This document shows positions 51,823 through 62,800 of a stretch of 64,000 nucleotides of DNA, piece by piece. Under the pieces are notes generated by a model that saw only the letters and a program-made list of their open reading frames with translations, had not been told where the DNA came from and did no database searches. The stretch is from JADZAI01 sp964390465 (lineage in GTDB: Bacteria > Pseudomonadota > Alphaproteobacteria > Micropepsales > Micropepsaceae). Both the position numbers and the translations under genes were made by a program. The stretch covers positions 66,996 to 130,995 of the forward strand of contig CAYMIJ010000007.1 of NCBI GenBank assembly GCA_964390465.1, written 5' to 3'. The first letter of the stretch is position 1, and the number at the start of each line of letters is the position of its first letter.

Positions 51823-52278
51823 ATGGATGACAGCCCACCCGACGCCGACACCATTGCGCGCGCGATGATCGCCTCTACGCCCCATGCCGGGGCGCTGGGG
51901 ATGCGCCTTGTGTCGATCGGCGAGGATGCCGCCATCGCCATGATCCCCTATGGGCCACATCTGGTGGGCGATCCTGAAACCGGGGTCGTTCACGGCGGGG
52001 TCATCACCTCGCTGCTGGATCACACATCAGGCATGGCCGTGCAGGGCCGCCGCCGGATGCCGGGGGCCATCGCCACGCTGGATATGCGCATTGATTACAT
52101 GCGCCCGGCAAAGGCAGGTGCTGACATTTTCGCGCGGGTGGAATGCCACAGGCTCACACGGTCCGTGGCTTTCGTGCGGGGCGTCGCCTATCTGACCACG
52201 CCGGACGATCCCATCGCTTCCGTTACGGCCGCCTTCATGCTCGACACATCGAGCAGCCGCAGAAAGACGGCGTCATGA
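51823..52278 (+). CDS. PaaI-type hotdog thioesterase (first of the second pair)
   Basis: 151 residues. GVVHGGVITSLLDHTSGMAV is the hotdog motif with Asp as the likely catalytic carboxylate, and GAIATLDMRIDYMRPAKAGA and AFVRGVAYLTTPDDP complete the sheet. The stop overlaps the next thioesterase (ATGA). Confidence 0.87.
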   Translation: MDDSPPDADTIARAMIASTPHAGALGMRLVSIGEDAAIAMIPYGPHLVGDPETGVVHGGVITSLLDHTSGMAVQGRRRMPGAIATLDMRIDYMRPAKAGADIFARVECHRLTRSVAFVRGVAYLTTPDDPIASVTAAFMLDTSSSRRKTAS

Positions 52279-52736
52279 CGCTCAGCGCTTTTCTGAAGTC
52301 GTGTGCGACGTCTGGTCAGCGCCCTGACATGACCCGTGTCAGCGAGGCCATCCCCTATGCGCAGTTTCTGGGCATAAGGGTTGACCGCAAGGGCACCGAG
52401 ATCACCACCGTGCTGCCATTCCGCCATGCGCTGATCGGCAATGCGCTGATCGAGGCGCTTCATGGCGGCGTTGTCGGCGGCTTTCTGGAACTGACCGCGA
52501 TGATGCAGGTGGTGTTTGAAGCCAATCCCGGCGCTGTACCCAGGCCAGTCGACATCAATATCGACTACCTGCGATCCGGCAGACCGGTCGACACCTATGC
52601 CCGTGCTGTGATCACAAAGCTGGGACGGCGTGTCGTCAATGTTCATGCCGAGGCCTGGCAGGAAGAACATATCCGGCCGATCGCCACACTACGCGGCCAC
52701 TTTCTTCTGCCAACGCCTGAGACGGCGCCCGTCTAG
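52275..52736 (+). CDS. PaaI-type hotdog thioesterase (second of the second pair)
   Basis: 153 residues from the ATG at 52275. IEALHGGVVGGFLELTAMMQ is the hotdog HGG helix, but the catalytic carboxylate position carries Glu rather than Asp, followed by PVDINIDYLRSGRPVDTYA. It ends 3 bases into the convergent pyrD gene. The longer frame upstream is only coincidence. Confidence 0.87.
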   Translation: MTLSAFLKSCATSGQRPDMTRVSEAIPYAQFLGIRVDRKGTEITTVLPFRHALIGNALIEALHGGVVGGFLELTAMMQVVFEANPGAVPRPVDINIDYLRSGRPVDTYARAVITKLGRRVVNVHAEAWQEEHIRPIATLRGHFLLPTPETAPV

Positions 52737-53800
52737 TCTGACGTTAAAGCACCAACATCCCGCCCGCAAAGATGCGTGATAGTGATATTCTCGCGCTTGA
52801 GCCTGGCGGCCAGACCGCGCGCGATGTCTGCAGCGAGTCCAGGGCCATGAAAGATCATGCCGGTATAAAGCTGGACCAGACGGGCTCCGGCCGCGATCTT
52901 CAGATAGGCGTCATCAGCATTGGCAATGCCGCCTGCGCCAATCAGCGGCAGTCGCCCGCGCGCCGCCTTGAAGGCCAGCGCCAGAGCCTGCGTGGACAGC
53001 GTGAGAAGCGGTGCCCCTGACAGGCCGCCGGTTTCTGCCTTGTAGGAACTGCGTAGATTTTCGGGCCGGGAAATCGTGGTGTTGGAAACGATCAGCGCGT
53101 CAATACCGTGGCTGACGCAGGCTTCGACAATGGCGCTGATCGCCTCAGCATCCAGATCGGGCGCAATCTTCAGAAACACCGGCCGTTGGACGGCGTGCGC
53201 TCGGCGTTCCTCGCACACGCGCCCAAGCAGATCAGCCAGTTCTTCACTGTTCTGCAGGCCGCGCAGGCCCGGCGTATTGGGCGACGAGATGTTGATCGTC
53301 ACATAAGAGGCGAACGGTGCGAGTCTGCGATAGCCTTCAACATAGTCACCGGCGCGATCGGGCGAATCCTTGTTCGCGCCGATATTGATGCCGACAATAC
53401 CACCTTTGCCCTGCCGCCGTTGCAACCGCATCAGCGCCGCATCATGACCTTCATTGTTGAAGCCCAGTCGGTTGATCACCGCTTTGTCGTCCGTCAGACG
53501 AAAGATACGCGGACGAGGATTGCCAGACTGGGGTTTGGGGGTGACCGTGCCACATTCGGCAAAGCCGAACCCCAGACGCAGCATGGCATCCGGCACCTCG
53601 GCATTTTTATCAAAGCCAGCCGCAAGACCAACGGGATTGGGAAATGTCAGCCCGAACAGGGTCTGGGCAAGGCGCGGTTCAGTCGCCGGGCCACTGCCGC
53701 CCAAAAGGCCCGATTTCAGCATGGCCAGCGTGAGGCCATGAACCCGCTCTGGCGGCAACCCAAACAGAACGGGACGCAACAGACGGTAAGCCAGATTCAT
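52733..53800 (-). CDS. pyrD: Dihydroorotate dehydrogenase (quinone), class 2
   Basis: 355 residues. The class 2 N-terminus and NPVGLAAGFDKNAEVPDAML, the FMN-binding INISSPNTPGLRGLQ with the catalytic Ser, and LIGAGGI are present. It oxidises dihydroorotate to orotate at the membrane, reducing quinone. The start overlaps the DUF952 stop by 4 bases. Confidence 0.97.
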   Translation of the reverse strand: MNLAYRLLRPVLFGLPPERVHGLTLAMLKSGLLGGSGPATEPRLAQTLFGLTFPNPVGLAAGFDKNAEVPDAMLRLGFGFAECGTVTPKPQSGNPRPRIFRLTDDKAVINRLGFNNEGHDAALMRLQRRQGKGGIVGINIGANKDSPDRAGDYVEGYRRLAPFASYVTINISSPNTPGLRGLQNSEELADLLGRVCEERRAHAVQRPVFLKIAPDLDAEAISAIVEACVSHGIDALIVSNTTISRPENLRSSYKAETGGLSGAPLLTLSTQALALAFKAARGRLPLIGAGGIANADDAYLKIAAGARLVQLYTGMIFHGPGLAADIARGLAARLKRENITITHLCGRDVGALTSD

Positions 53801-54144
53801 GGAATGCCTGATGGAAAAACAAATGTGCCGCTCCCATCAGGCTTCAGCGCGCATGCGTCAATGGCCAACGCAGGATCGAGCGGTGCATAGAGGTGCGGAA
53901 ACAGAGCGCCACCCCGCGAAGGTTCCCATTTCAGATTCGCACCGAAAGCGCCCGCATCAAATGAGACCAGAAGCAGATCGCTTTGACCTGCAAAGTGCCG
54001 CTGCGCTGTCTCGCGCACCTGCGCGGCGGTGGAGAAATGGATGAAGCCGTCCTGGATATCCACAGCCGCCCCATTGAAAGAACCGGTGCGGCAAGCTGCG
54101 CGCCACAAAGATTCTGGAACAATCTTGTAGATGAGGTCAGGCAT
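53797..54144 (-). CDS. DUF952 family protein
   Basis: 115 residues from the ATG at 54144 (a GTG at 54168 is possible). IYKIVPESLWRAA, GFIHFSTAAQVRETAQRHF and LLLVSFDAGAFG mark DUF952, a small family of ADP-ribosyltransferase-like fold and unknown role. Pairing with pyrD is common in alphaproteobacteria. It diverges from the S24 repressor gene. Confidence 0.88.
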   Translation of the reverse strand: MPDLIYKIVPESLWRAACRTGSFNGAAVDIQDGFIHFSTAAQVRETAQRHFAGQSDLLLVSFDAGAFGANLKWEPSRGGALFPHLYAPLDPALAIDACALKPDGSGTFVFPSGIP

Positions 54145-54238
54145 CGAAGAATTTTCCGACAAGGTCACATTTTTACTTGCATCGCTTTGTGAGTTAGACC
54201 TATTTTCCTAATAACTCAACACCGTTCAGAGCGGCCGC

Positions 54239-54877
54239 ATGCTTACGCATAAACAGATATGGACTGCCATCGACCAACTCGCCGCGCGCTACGGCCTGTC
54301 GCCTTCAGGGCTGGCGCGCAAGGCCGGGCTGGATGCCACCACGTTCAATCCATCAAAGCGCACCGCCGATGATGGCAAGAAGCGCTGGCCGTCCACCGAA
54401 AGCGTGTCCAAGTGTCTGGCGGCCACCGGTGCATCGCTGGATGAATTCATTTCGCTCGTGCATCCCAAGGGCAAGCATCCCGCAAACGCCGCGCGCGCCG
54501 TGCCGCTGATCGGTCTGGCGGAAGCCGGCTCGCACGGTTTCTATGACGATAGCGGCTTTCCGGCGGGCTCTGGCTGGGATCATGTGCGACTTCCCTCATT
54601 CGATGAGGACGGCGCTTACGCCCTTCAGGTGAAGGGCGATTCCATGCTGCCGCTTTATCGCGACGGCGACATCATCATTCTCTCGCCCGGCACCGCCGTC
54701 AGCAAAGGCGACCGTGTTGTGGTGAAAACCCGCAAGGGTGAAGTCATGGCCAAGGTGCTCAACAAGAAGTCGGCCAGAAAGATCGAGCTGGGCTCGATCA
54801 ATCCCGCCTATCCGCCGCGCGTTTTTGACTCCAGCGAGGTTGACTGGATGGCCCGCATCGTCTGGGCCAAACAGTAA
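54239..54877 (+). CDS. HTH-S24 peptidase-type transcriptional regulator
   Basis: 212 residues. An N-terminal helix-turn-helix (YGLSPSGLARKAGLDATTF) is followed by an S24 domain with the scissile Ala-Gly in LAEAGSHGF, the catalytic Ser of KGDSMLPLYRDGD and Lys in GEVMAKVLN. Like LexA or CI-type repressors it may self-cleave upon RecA activation, although many chromosomal members do not. No phage genes are nearby. Its targets are unknown. Confidence 0.9.
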   Translation: MLTHKQIWTAIDQLAARYGLSPSGLARKAGLDATTFNPSKRTADDGKKRWPSTESVSKCLAATGASLDEFISLVHPKGKHPANAARAVPLIGLAEAGSHGFYDDSGFPAGSGWDHVRLPSFDEDGAYALQVKGDSMLPLYRDGDIIILSPGTAVSKGDRVVVKTRKGEVMAKVLNKKSARKIELGSINPAYPPRVFDSSEVDWMARIVWAKQ

Positions 54878-54880
54878 GGC

Positions 54881-56479
54881 TCAATCTGCTTTCAGAAATG
54901 CGCCGTTGAGTGCCTCGCGGATGAGCGCGGCTGTTTTCTTCGTGCCGAACAGTGCAGCGAACGAGCCAAAGCGCGGGCCCTGTTCCTGCCCCAGCACGAC
55001 TTCGTAGAAAGCCTTGAACCAGTCACGCAGCTTTTCGGCAAAGCCGTGTGCCTTGCCGATGTCGAAGCTGAGGGCCTGAATTGCTTCGCCCTGCGTTTCG
55101 TCCGTGACATCCAGCGCAGCGGCCAGTGCTTCAAGCCCTGCACGCTCTTCTGGCGTTGGCGCGCGGTAGGTTTTGGTGGGCAGCACGAAATCCTTGTAAT
55201 AGCGCATCGCATAACCGACGAGCCGATCGAGCGATGGATAGGCCTCTGGCGTAGCGCCCGGACGGTAGGCGCGGATGAACCCCCACAGCACATCCTTGCT
55301 GTCGGGATTGGAAGCTGCGGTCAGATTGAGCAGCAGCGCAAACGATAGCGGCCATGGCTCCTGCGGTGGATGACCCGCATGAAGGTGCCATACAGGATTT
55401 TCCAGCCGTTCTTCGTGTGACTGCTTCTGATAGGCGTCGAGAAACGCCGCATATTCATCCACGACCTTCGGGATGGCATCGAAGTAAAGCCGCTTCGCCG
55501 TTTTCGGCTTCTGATACATGAACAGCCCGAGGCTTTCGGGCGCGGCATAGGTGAGCCAGTCCTCAACCGCCAGGCCATTGCCTTTCGACTTGGAAATCTT
55601 CTGGCCCTTTTCATCAAGGAACAGCTCATAGCTGAGCAATTCAGGCGGCTGACGGCCAAGCGCCCTGACGATCTTCGATGACAGATCGACGGACGGAATG
55701 AGATCCTTGCCTGACATTTCATAGTCGATGCCCAGCGCATACCAGCGCATGGCCCAGTCGGCCTTCCATTGCAGCTTTGCCTGACCGCCTGTCACCTTCT
55801 GCTCGATTTTCCGGCCGTCCTCATCCTCAAAAACGATCGTCCCTGCATCGGCATTGCGTTCGATGATGGGCACTTCAAGAACCCGCCCGCTTGTTGGTGA
55901 AATCGGCAGGAACGGCGAATAGGTGGCGCGCCGCTCCTCGCCCAGTGTCGGCAACACCAGATTGATGACCGCATCATAGTTGCGCAGAACATGCAGCAGT
56001 GCTGCGTCAAACCGCCCGGAGACATACCAGTCTGTGGCGCTCTGGAACTCGTATTCAAAGCCGAACGCATCAAGGAACGAGCGCAGCATGGCATTGTTGT
56101 GATGCCCGAAGCTTTCGTATTTGCCGAACGGATCGGGCACGCGGGTGAGCGGCTTCTTCAGATGCTGGGCCAGCATCTCCTTGTTCGGCACGTTATCCGG
56201 CACCTTGCGCAGCCCGTCCATATCATCAGAGAACGCGAACAGGCGCGTTGGATAATCACTCATTTCCTGAAAAGCGCGGCGTACCATGGATGTGCGCGCC
56301 ACTTCGCCGAAGGTGCCGATATGCGGCAGCCCCGAAGGCCCATAGCCGGTTTCAAACAACAGATAGCCCTTGTCAGGGTTCGCCGCCGAGCCGCCGCGCT
56401 CAAGACGAGCCAGAAGTTTTCGTGCCTCCTCGAACGGCCAAGCTTTTGCCTTGAGTGCCAGCTCGCGTGAGGACGTCAC
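54881..56479 (-). CDS. lysS: Lysyl-tRNA synthetase, class I
   Basis: 532 residues starting with GTG at 56479, 7 bases after AAGGAG. It is the archaeal-type class I enzyme: YGPSGLPHIGTFGEVAR has the HIGH motif and GQKISKSKGNG the KMSKS motif. It attaches lysine to tRNA-Lys. Class I LysRS is found in many alphaproteobacteria in place of the class II enzyme. It diverges from the helicase gene across about 90 bases. Confidence 0.96.
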   Translation of the reverse strand: MTSSRELALKAKAWPFEEARKLLARLERGGSAANPDKGYLLFETGYGPSGLPHIGTFGEVARTSMVRRAFQEMSDYPTRLFAFSDDMDGLRKVPDNVPNKEMLAQHLKKPLTRVPDPFGKYESFGHHNNAMLRSFLDAFGFEYEFQSATDWYVSGRFDAALLHVLRNYDAVINLVLPTLGEERRATYSPFLPISPTSGRVLEVPIIERNADAGTIVFEDEDGRKIEQKVTGGQAKLQWKADWAMRWYALGIDYEMSGKDLIPSVDLSSKIVRALGRQPPELLSYELFLDEKGQKISKSKGNGLAVEDWLTYAAPESLGLFMYQKPKTAKRLYFDAIPKVVDEYAAFLDAYQKQSHEERLENPVWHLHAGHPPQEPWPLSFALLLNLTAASNPDSKDVLWGFIRAYRPGATPEAYPSLDRLVGYAMRYYKDFVLPTKTYRAPTPEERAGLEALAAALDVTDETQGEAIQALSFDIGKAHGFAEKLRDWFKAFYEVVLGQEQGPRFGSFAALFGTKKTAALIREALNGAFLKAD

Positions 56480-56569
56480 AACCAAGCTCCTTGTTCATGA
56501 AAAGGGCCGGGAACCTAGTCTTTGCGAGGCTGTCTCGTCAACGCAGGGCGAACACTCTATGGAGACCGC

Positions 56570-59389
56570 ATGACTGCCCCCGATCCCATGACGCCACCAC
56601 AAGGGCCCGTGATCGTGCTGCCGGTGCTTGTGCCAGCAGCTGACGGCGCAGCCATCCGCCATCCGGGTGGCGATGTTGAGCATATCGGCAGGGCAGCTGC
56701 CGCAACGCTGTTCAAAAGCCAGCCGCTGATGGTATGTCATACCGGGTTCACGGCCCGGCGGCTTGGGTTGAGCGAACCTGGCCGCCGCGCCACGGGGCTG
56801 CCCGCTCATGCCGATGTAGCTGAACTGTTTGCGTTCGTTCACCCCGCCCGCCCGATCATTCCGAGTGCGGCAGGGCTGGCGCAGGCGCTGGAACTGAGTG
56901 TTCCACATTCCGTCAACATGCAGGCGGATGTCATTCATCAGGCCGCACTAAAACTGCTGCATGATCTTCAGGGCAAGTCAGACGCCGAGCGCCATGAGTG
57001 CCGCGTACTCTCTGCCGTGGCCGCGCGGGCCGGTTGGCCGTGGTCACCCTTCATCGAGCAGATCCTTGGTCCTGCCGTACAGGGATTGGCGTCATTCGAT
57101 ACATGGAAGCGGCTGCCCGAATGGCAGGATCACCCGCCGCGCGGCGAGGCCGCCTCACGCCCCGTCACAGACAGTGAGGCCAGGCTCTGGCTGGCGGAGA
57201 TTCTGGGGCCGGACAGCGAGCATCGCGCCGCCCAGTTTGACTACGCCGCAAATGCTGTGGGGGCCTTTGCCCCGCGCGAGCGGCGCGGCACTGGCCATGT
57301 TCTCATTGCGGAAGCTGGGACGGGGGTCGGTAAAACGCTGGGTTATCTCAGCCCGGCAACACTTTGGGCGCGACGGAACGACGGCATTGCCTGGATTTCG
57401 ACCTACACCAAAAACCTTCAGCGCCAGCTGGATCAGGAATTGTCGCGCGTCTTTCCTGATCCCCGCGAGAAGCGTGAGAAAGTGACGATCCTGAAGGGCC
57501 GCGAGAACTATCTGTGCCTACTCAACTATGATGAAGCCACATCGGGGTTCGCCCTGGCCCCGACGCGCGAGATGATATTGCTTCTGCTCGTGGCGCGCTG
57601 GATTCCGGCGACCCGCGACGGTGATATTTCCGGCGGTGACTTTCCCGGCTGGATCAATGCCGAATACGGACGCACCGTCACCCTCACCGACAGGCGGGGC
57701 GAGTGTATTTACGGCGCCTGCAGGCACTATCGGCGCTGTTTCATCGAGCGCAACAACCGTGCTGCGGCGCGCGCTGAGATCGTTGTCGCCAATCATGCGC
57801 TGACCATGTCGCGGGCCGCCATGAACCCGCGCTCGCTTGATGAAAGCGGCGCAGCCGATCATGCAGGCGAAAGGCAGCTTCCCCAGCGCTATGTCTTCGA
57901 TGAAGGCCATCATCTGTTTGATGCCGCAGATGGCATCTTCGCAGCCCATATGACGGTTTCAGAAGGCGCAGAACTGCGCCGCTGGCTTCGAGGCCGGGAT
58001 GGCGGGCGGTCATCGCGCGTGCGGGGCTTGCGCGAGCGCCTCACTGAAACGGCCGTGTTCACCACACAGATGGACGATGAACTGGCCGCACTGGAACATG
58101 CAGCCCTGATCCTGCCTGGGGAGGGCTGGCGTCAGCGCCTGCAGGATAATGTGCCCTTTGGAATGTTCGAGCGGTTCATCGCGACGATCCGCGCGCAGAC
58201 GCTGGCGCGCACAAGCCAGAGCGAGCAGGATTACGATCTCGAATGCGAACCCTTTCCGCTGACAAGCGAGGTAGGCGACGCGTTGCCTGAGATGATGAGC
58301 GGACTGCGGGCACTCGCGCAACCGCTGCACACACTTGCGAAGCAGATCGGCAAAGAGGTCGATACGGCCGACACCAGCATTGCCGTGACAGACCTGTCAC
58401 GTCTGCGGGCACTGCTTCGGGGTTTGCGGCGCAGAACCATTTTCATGGTCGAGGCCTGGCTGAACATGCTGGAGGGTCTTGCGTCAGGACAATCGCCCGA
58501 AGGCTTCATTGAGTGGTTCGGCATCTCGCGCGAAGCCCGGCGGGAGTCAGATGCCGGTTTCTTTCGGCATCATCTCGATCCAACAAGGCCCTTTGCAGAC
58601 GAGGTTCTTTCTGCCGCGCATGGAGCGCTCATAACCTCAGCAACATTGCGTGATCGTGGCGCAGGCGGCGATGGTGAAGATGCCGGATGGCAGCACGCTG
58701 AAATCCGTTCAGGCGCCCAGCATCTTATTGAGCCGGCACAGCGCGCCACCTACGCATCGCCTTTTGACTACGCCAGACAATCGCGGGTCATTGTCATTAC
58801 CGATGTTGAATTGAGTGATGCGCGCGCCGTAGCGGATGCTTATTACAGGCTCATCGCGGCGTCAGGTGGTGGTGCCTTGGGCCTGTTCACGTCTATTCGC
58901 CGTCTGCGCGACGTTCACCAGAAGATCACCAGCAGGCTTGAAGCACAGAACCTGCCACTCTTTGCACAGCATGTTGACGCGCTGGATACCGGGACGCTGG
59001 TCGATCTTTTCCGCGCAGATACACATGCGTCTCTGCTCGGCACCGATGCCATGCGTGACGGCGTGGACGTGCCAGGCAATTCGCTGCGCCTCGTGGTGTT
59101 CGACAGGGTGCCCTGGCCACGACCGGACATCCTGCACAAAGCACGCGCAAGCGGGCTTGGCATCGCAAAATATAATGACGTCATTGTGCGCATGCGTCTT
59201 GCCCAGGCCTTTGGGCGTCTCATACGGCGGGCAACCGATAAGGGCGTCTTTGTGATTCTGGGTGCAGCGACACCATCACGCGTACTTGCCGGGCTGCCGC
59301 AGAACATTGAAATCACCCGCACGACATTGGATGCTGCCGTGCCTATAGTGCATGAATTCCTGCAATCCGAACCGGGTGATGCGCGGTGA
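56570..59389 (+). CDS. DinG/XPD-type superfamily 2 DNA helicase
   Basis: 939 residues from the ATG at 56570 (GGAG 5 bases upstream). A 240-residue N-terminal region precedes Walker A (AEAGTGVGKT, about 247-256), then an iron-sulfur Cys group CIYGACRHYRRC, the DEAH-type box FDEGHHLFD and late RMRLAQAFGRLIRR motif VI. It unwinds DNA 5' to 3' in repair. The N-terminal region has no recognised fold. SixA begins within its last 4 bases. Confidence 0.9.
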   Translation: MTAPDPMTPPQGPVIVLPVLVPAADGAAIRHPGGDVEHIGRAAAATLFKSQPLMVCHTGFTARRLGLSEPGRRATGLPAHADVAELFAFVHPARPIIPSAAGLAQALELSVPHSVNMQADVIHQAALKLLHDLQGKSDAERHECRVLSAVAARAGWPWSPFIEQILGPAVQGLASFDTWKRLPEWQDHPPRGEAASRPVTDSEARLWLAEILGPDSEHRAAQFDYAANAVGAFAPRERRGTGHVLIAEAGTGVGKTLGYLSPATLWARRNDGIAWISTYTKNLQRQLDQELSRVFPDPREKREKVTILKGRENYLCLLNYDEATSGFALAPTREMILLLLVARWIPATRDGDISGGDFPGWINAEYGRTVTLTDRRGECIYGACRHYRRCFIERNNRAAARAEIVVANHALTMSRAAMNPRSLDESGAADHAGERQLPQRYVFDEGHHLFDAADGIFAAHMTVSEGAELRRWLRGRDGGRSSRVRGLRERLTETAVFTTQMDDELAALEHAALILPGEGWRQRLQDNVPFGMFERFIATIRAQTLARTSQSEQDYDLECEPFPLTSEVGDALPEMMSGLRALAQPLHTLAKQIGKEVDTADTSIAVTDLSRLRALLRGLRRRTIFMVEAWLNMLEGLASGQSPEGFIEWFGISREARRESDAGFFRHHLDPTRPFADEVLSAAHGALITSATLRDRGAGGDGEDAGWQHAEIRSGAQHLIEPAQRATYASPFDYARQSRVIVITDVELSDARAVADAYYRLIAASGGGALGLFTSIRRLRDVHQKITSRLEAQNLPLFAQHVDALDTGTLVDLFRADTHASLLGTDAMRDGVDVPGNSLRLVVFDRVPWPRPDILHKARASGLGIAKYNDVIVRMRLAQAFGRLIRRATDKGVFVILGAATPSRVLAGLPQNIEITRTTLDAAVPIVHEFLQSEPGDAR

Positions 59390-59892
59390 AACAACTTCTG
59401 CTGTTACGACATGCCAAAGCCGCTGCGCACGACTATGGTGACGGCGATCATGAACGCCCCCTCACGGAAAGGGGCCGCAATGACGCGGGCCGGATGGGCG
59501 CCGCATTGGCACGGCTTGGATATCATCCCGGCCTGATTATGTGCTCAAGCGCAGTACGCACTGTGCAGACTTTGGAACTCATTCGGCCGCATTTTCTGCA
59601 GCCGGTCGAGGCGTGCGTGGAAACTGACCTCTATCACGCATCAGACAGCGAAATCGCGCTGCATGTCGGCAATCTGCCCTCGACGCTTTCGAGCGTCATG
59701 TTCATCGGCCATAATCCGGGCTTGGAGGATCTGGTCATGCGGCTTGGTCAACAGCACCTCGCGCCGGGGGCAACGGCCGAGAAATTCCCGACATGTGCTT
59801 TCGCAGCCTTCAGCAGCAATGCGGCTTCGTGGCACGATGCCCTGTCGGGGCAGTGGGCGCTTCAGACACTGCTTCGCCCCGCTGATCTTTGA
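59386..59892 (+). CDS. sixA: SixA-type phosphohistidine phosphatase
   Basis: 168 residues starting with GTG at 59386 inside the helicase stop. LLLLRHAKAAAHDYG holds the RHG-type phosphate-binding His, LTERGRNDAGRMG and MFIGHNPGLEDLVMRL the rest of the site. SixA removes phosphate from the HPt domain of ArcB-like kinases. It ends 3 bases from the convergent hybrid kinase gene. Confidence 0.9.
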   Translation: MKQLLLLRHAKAAAHDYGDGDHERPLTERGRNDAGRMGAALARLGYHPGLIMCSSAVRTVQTLELIRPHFLQPVEACVETDLYHASDSEIALHVGNLPSTLSSVMFIGHNPGLEDLVMRLGQQHLAPGATAEKFPTCAFAAFSSNAASWHDALSGQWALQTLLRPADL

Positions 59893-59895
59893 CCA

Positions 59896-62800
59896 CTATC
59901 CCGCGCGGCGTGTCTCACCCTGGGTCTGCGGCACAGCCTTTTCCATGGCTTCGCGCAGCGCTTCGATGCGTATCGGCTTTGAGACATAGCCGTCCATGCC
60001 TGCCGCCAGATAGGTTTCCATATCGCCGCGCAAGGCATTGGCCGTGATGGCCACGATCGGAATGCGCGCAACAGAACCTGGCAAATTGCGGATCGCGCGC
60101 GTCGCCGTCGTGCCATCCATCACCGGCATCTGCACGTCCATGAGGACGATATCGTAGCTGCGTTCCTGAACCGCCTGAACCGCCAGTTCACCATTGCCGA
60201 CGATGACAGGCCGGTGCCCTTCGCGCTTCAGGATGGCAGCGATGAGCTGCTGATTGACGGGGTGATCTTCAGCGACAAGCACATCAAAGCGGCGGCGCAT
60301 GGCGGGCACGGCGGCCTTTGCTGCAGGCACGCCTGTCATATGATCGGGCAGATGCTGTATCGGCAATTCGAACCAGAAGGTCGAACCTTTGCCAGGTTCG
60401 CTGACCAGCCCGATCGCTCCGCCCATCGCTTCGACCAGAGACTTGGAGATCGCAAGGCCAAGGCCCGTGCCGCCGGCCTTACGGCTGGAAGATCCATCCA
60501 CCTGGATGAACGGCTGGAACAGCTTAAGCTGCGCACTGGGCGAGATACCAAGGCCCGTATCGCTGACCTTGTAGCACAGCATCGCCTTGCCATCCCGTTC
60601 CAGGCGCTCAACGGATACATCGACCCGGCCATTCTCTGTGAACTTCACAGCATTGCCGACAAGATTGAAGAGAACCTGGCGTATCCGTGGACCATCCCCC
60701 CACAGCGTATCGGGGATGCCCTCACCAACACTAAAGGTGATCTTGTTGCCCTTCTTCGCTGACACAGGCTCAAGAAGTGAGACGACCTTCTCAACTTTGT
60801 CGCGCGCGCTGAACGCCGCGGGCTCGATTTTCATCTGGCCAGCTTCAATCTTCGAGAAGTCTAGAATGTCGTTGAGAATGTTGAGCAGGTTTTCTGCCGA
60901 AACATGTGCAAGCTGCGCGTAGCGCTCCTGCTCGCCCGTCAAGCCGGCGCTGCGGATCAGGTCAATCATGCCCATCACGCCGGTCATCGGCGTACGCAGT
61001 TCGTGGCTCATGGTCGCAAGGAATTGCGATTTCGCAACACTTGCCGCTTCGGCGGCAAGCTTCGACTTCTCAAGCTGCGCGCTTGCGGCGGCCATTTCCT
61101 GCTCGTGACTGACCTGCGCGGAGATATCGCGCGTAACCGTCACGATAAACTGCAACGCACCGGTGACAGGGTCGTAGACTTTGCGGCCACGGCGCTCAAG
61201 CCACAGCATTGTGCCATCTTTGCGCATGCCCCGGAACGTGAAGTCTTCGCCATGCCCGCCGGCATCTTCGCGGGCGATGGCCTCGATCACCTTTGGCACA
61301 TCTTCCGGGTGGAAAAGCACGGCGCGCCCTTCCATGAACTCAGCAACAGTATAGCCACTCTGCTGCTCGCAGGAAGAAGACAGATATTCCATTTTGCGAT
61401 CAGGGCCGAACACCGCGATCACGTCGATCGAATTATCAATAATGCTCTGAAGCTGATCGCGGGCCTTATTCTGTGCGGTCGTCGCCTCTTCTATCTCACG
61501 CTCGTGTTCGACCCGCTCCGTAATGTCGGAGATGACCGAAAGGACGGCGATGCCCGGTCCGAAATTGTGATCCGTGATCGGCTTGGCGCGGCGTTCTGCC
61601 CAGATCCACTGACCGTTCTTGTGCCGCAACCGGTAGCGCAGGACAGGCGAGACTTCACCTGCGCGATTGCGCGCGCCTTCATCGTACAATAGCTGCCGAT
61701 CACTGGGATGAGTCATGGTGCCAAGCGGCATGCTGGCCATTTCATCTGGTGTGTAGCCAACAACATTGGCGGCAGATGGCGACATATAGGCAATGCTGCC
61801 ATCGGGCCGGAACAGCGACACCACGTCACCAATGTGGTCCGTCACCAGCTGAAGCTGAGCCCGGCTTTCATCGAGCGCCTCACGCGCAGCCGACAATTGC
61901 TGCTCGCGGCGGACCTGTTCAGATATCTCGCGCGAGACGGCGAGAAACTCATTGACATGGTTCCTGTCATCAATGACCGGGGTTACGCTCGTTTCGAACC
62001 ACAACCACCTTCCGTCCACATGTTTGAAGCGGTTGCGGTAAGTCACAGCCTGCCGGTTCTGGAACGACGAAACAAAAGCCGCCGTCACATGCGACCTGTC
62101 ATCAGGGTGGGTCGCGCCCAAAGGATCAAGACGGGCTTCCTCCGGTTTGCCACCCAGAATGCGTTCGTGAGACTGCGAGACATGCAGCATCTCGCCCTTC
62201 ACCGAGAAGCGCATGAATATTTCTGAGGCGCGACCGGCGAACAGATCATAGAGTTCGCTTTGCTCGCGCAGCTTCTGCTGTGTCGCATGAAGCGCTTCGG
62301 CGGCTTCGACCTCTGCCGTGACATCACGCGAAACGGCGATGACCTCAATCAGTGCTGCGCTATTCTCAGCGAACACAGGCGATAGTTCTGTATCCAGCCA
62401 GAGCCAACGACCATCAGCATGCCGCACACGGGCACGGCTGGATTGAGGCTTGCCCGTTGCGACAACGGCATCCCAGGCCTCTATGCTGGCTTCCTGATCG
62501 TCAGGATGCACGACCAGAAGCAATTCATCCCCATGTTGCGCGGATAGGCTGCCGAGAAGTCGTTCACGCGAGGCAGACACGTGGCGGACGCTGCGGTCCG
62601 GCGCAAAGCGGATCACGAACAACGAAGCATGCTGAGACAGCAGACTGTATGTTTCGGCGAGTTCGCGGATTTCGGACTGGGCCCGCGCGAGCTTCTGTTC
62701 TGCAAGCTCGGTTTCGCGCATATCCCTTGAGACAATGACGAAATCCCTGATCCGGTTACTTTGATCGTCAATGACCGGGTTGAGTATGCCGTCAAATGGT

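Noticed and set aside
54239..54877. Prophage CI repressor
   Set aside because: No phage genes around it; it is set between DUF952-pyrD and lysS, so a chromosomal S24-type regulator is more likely.
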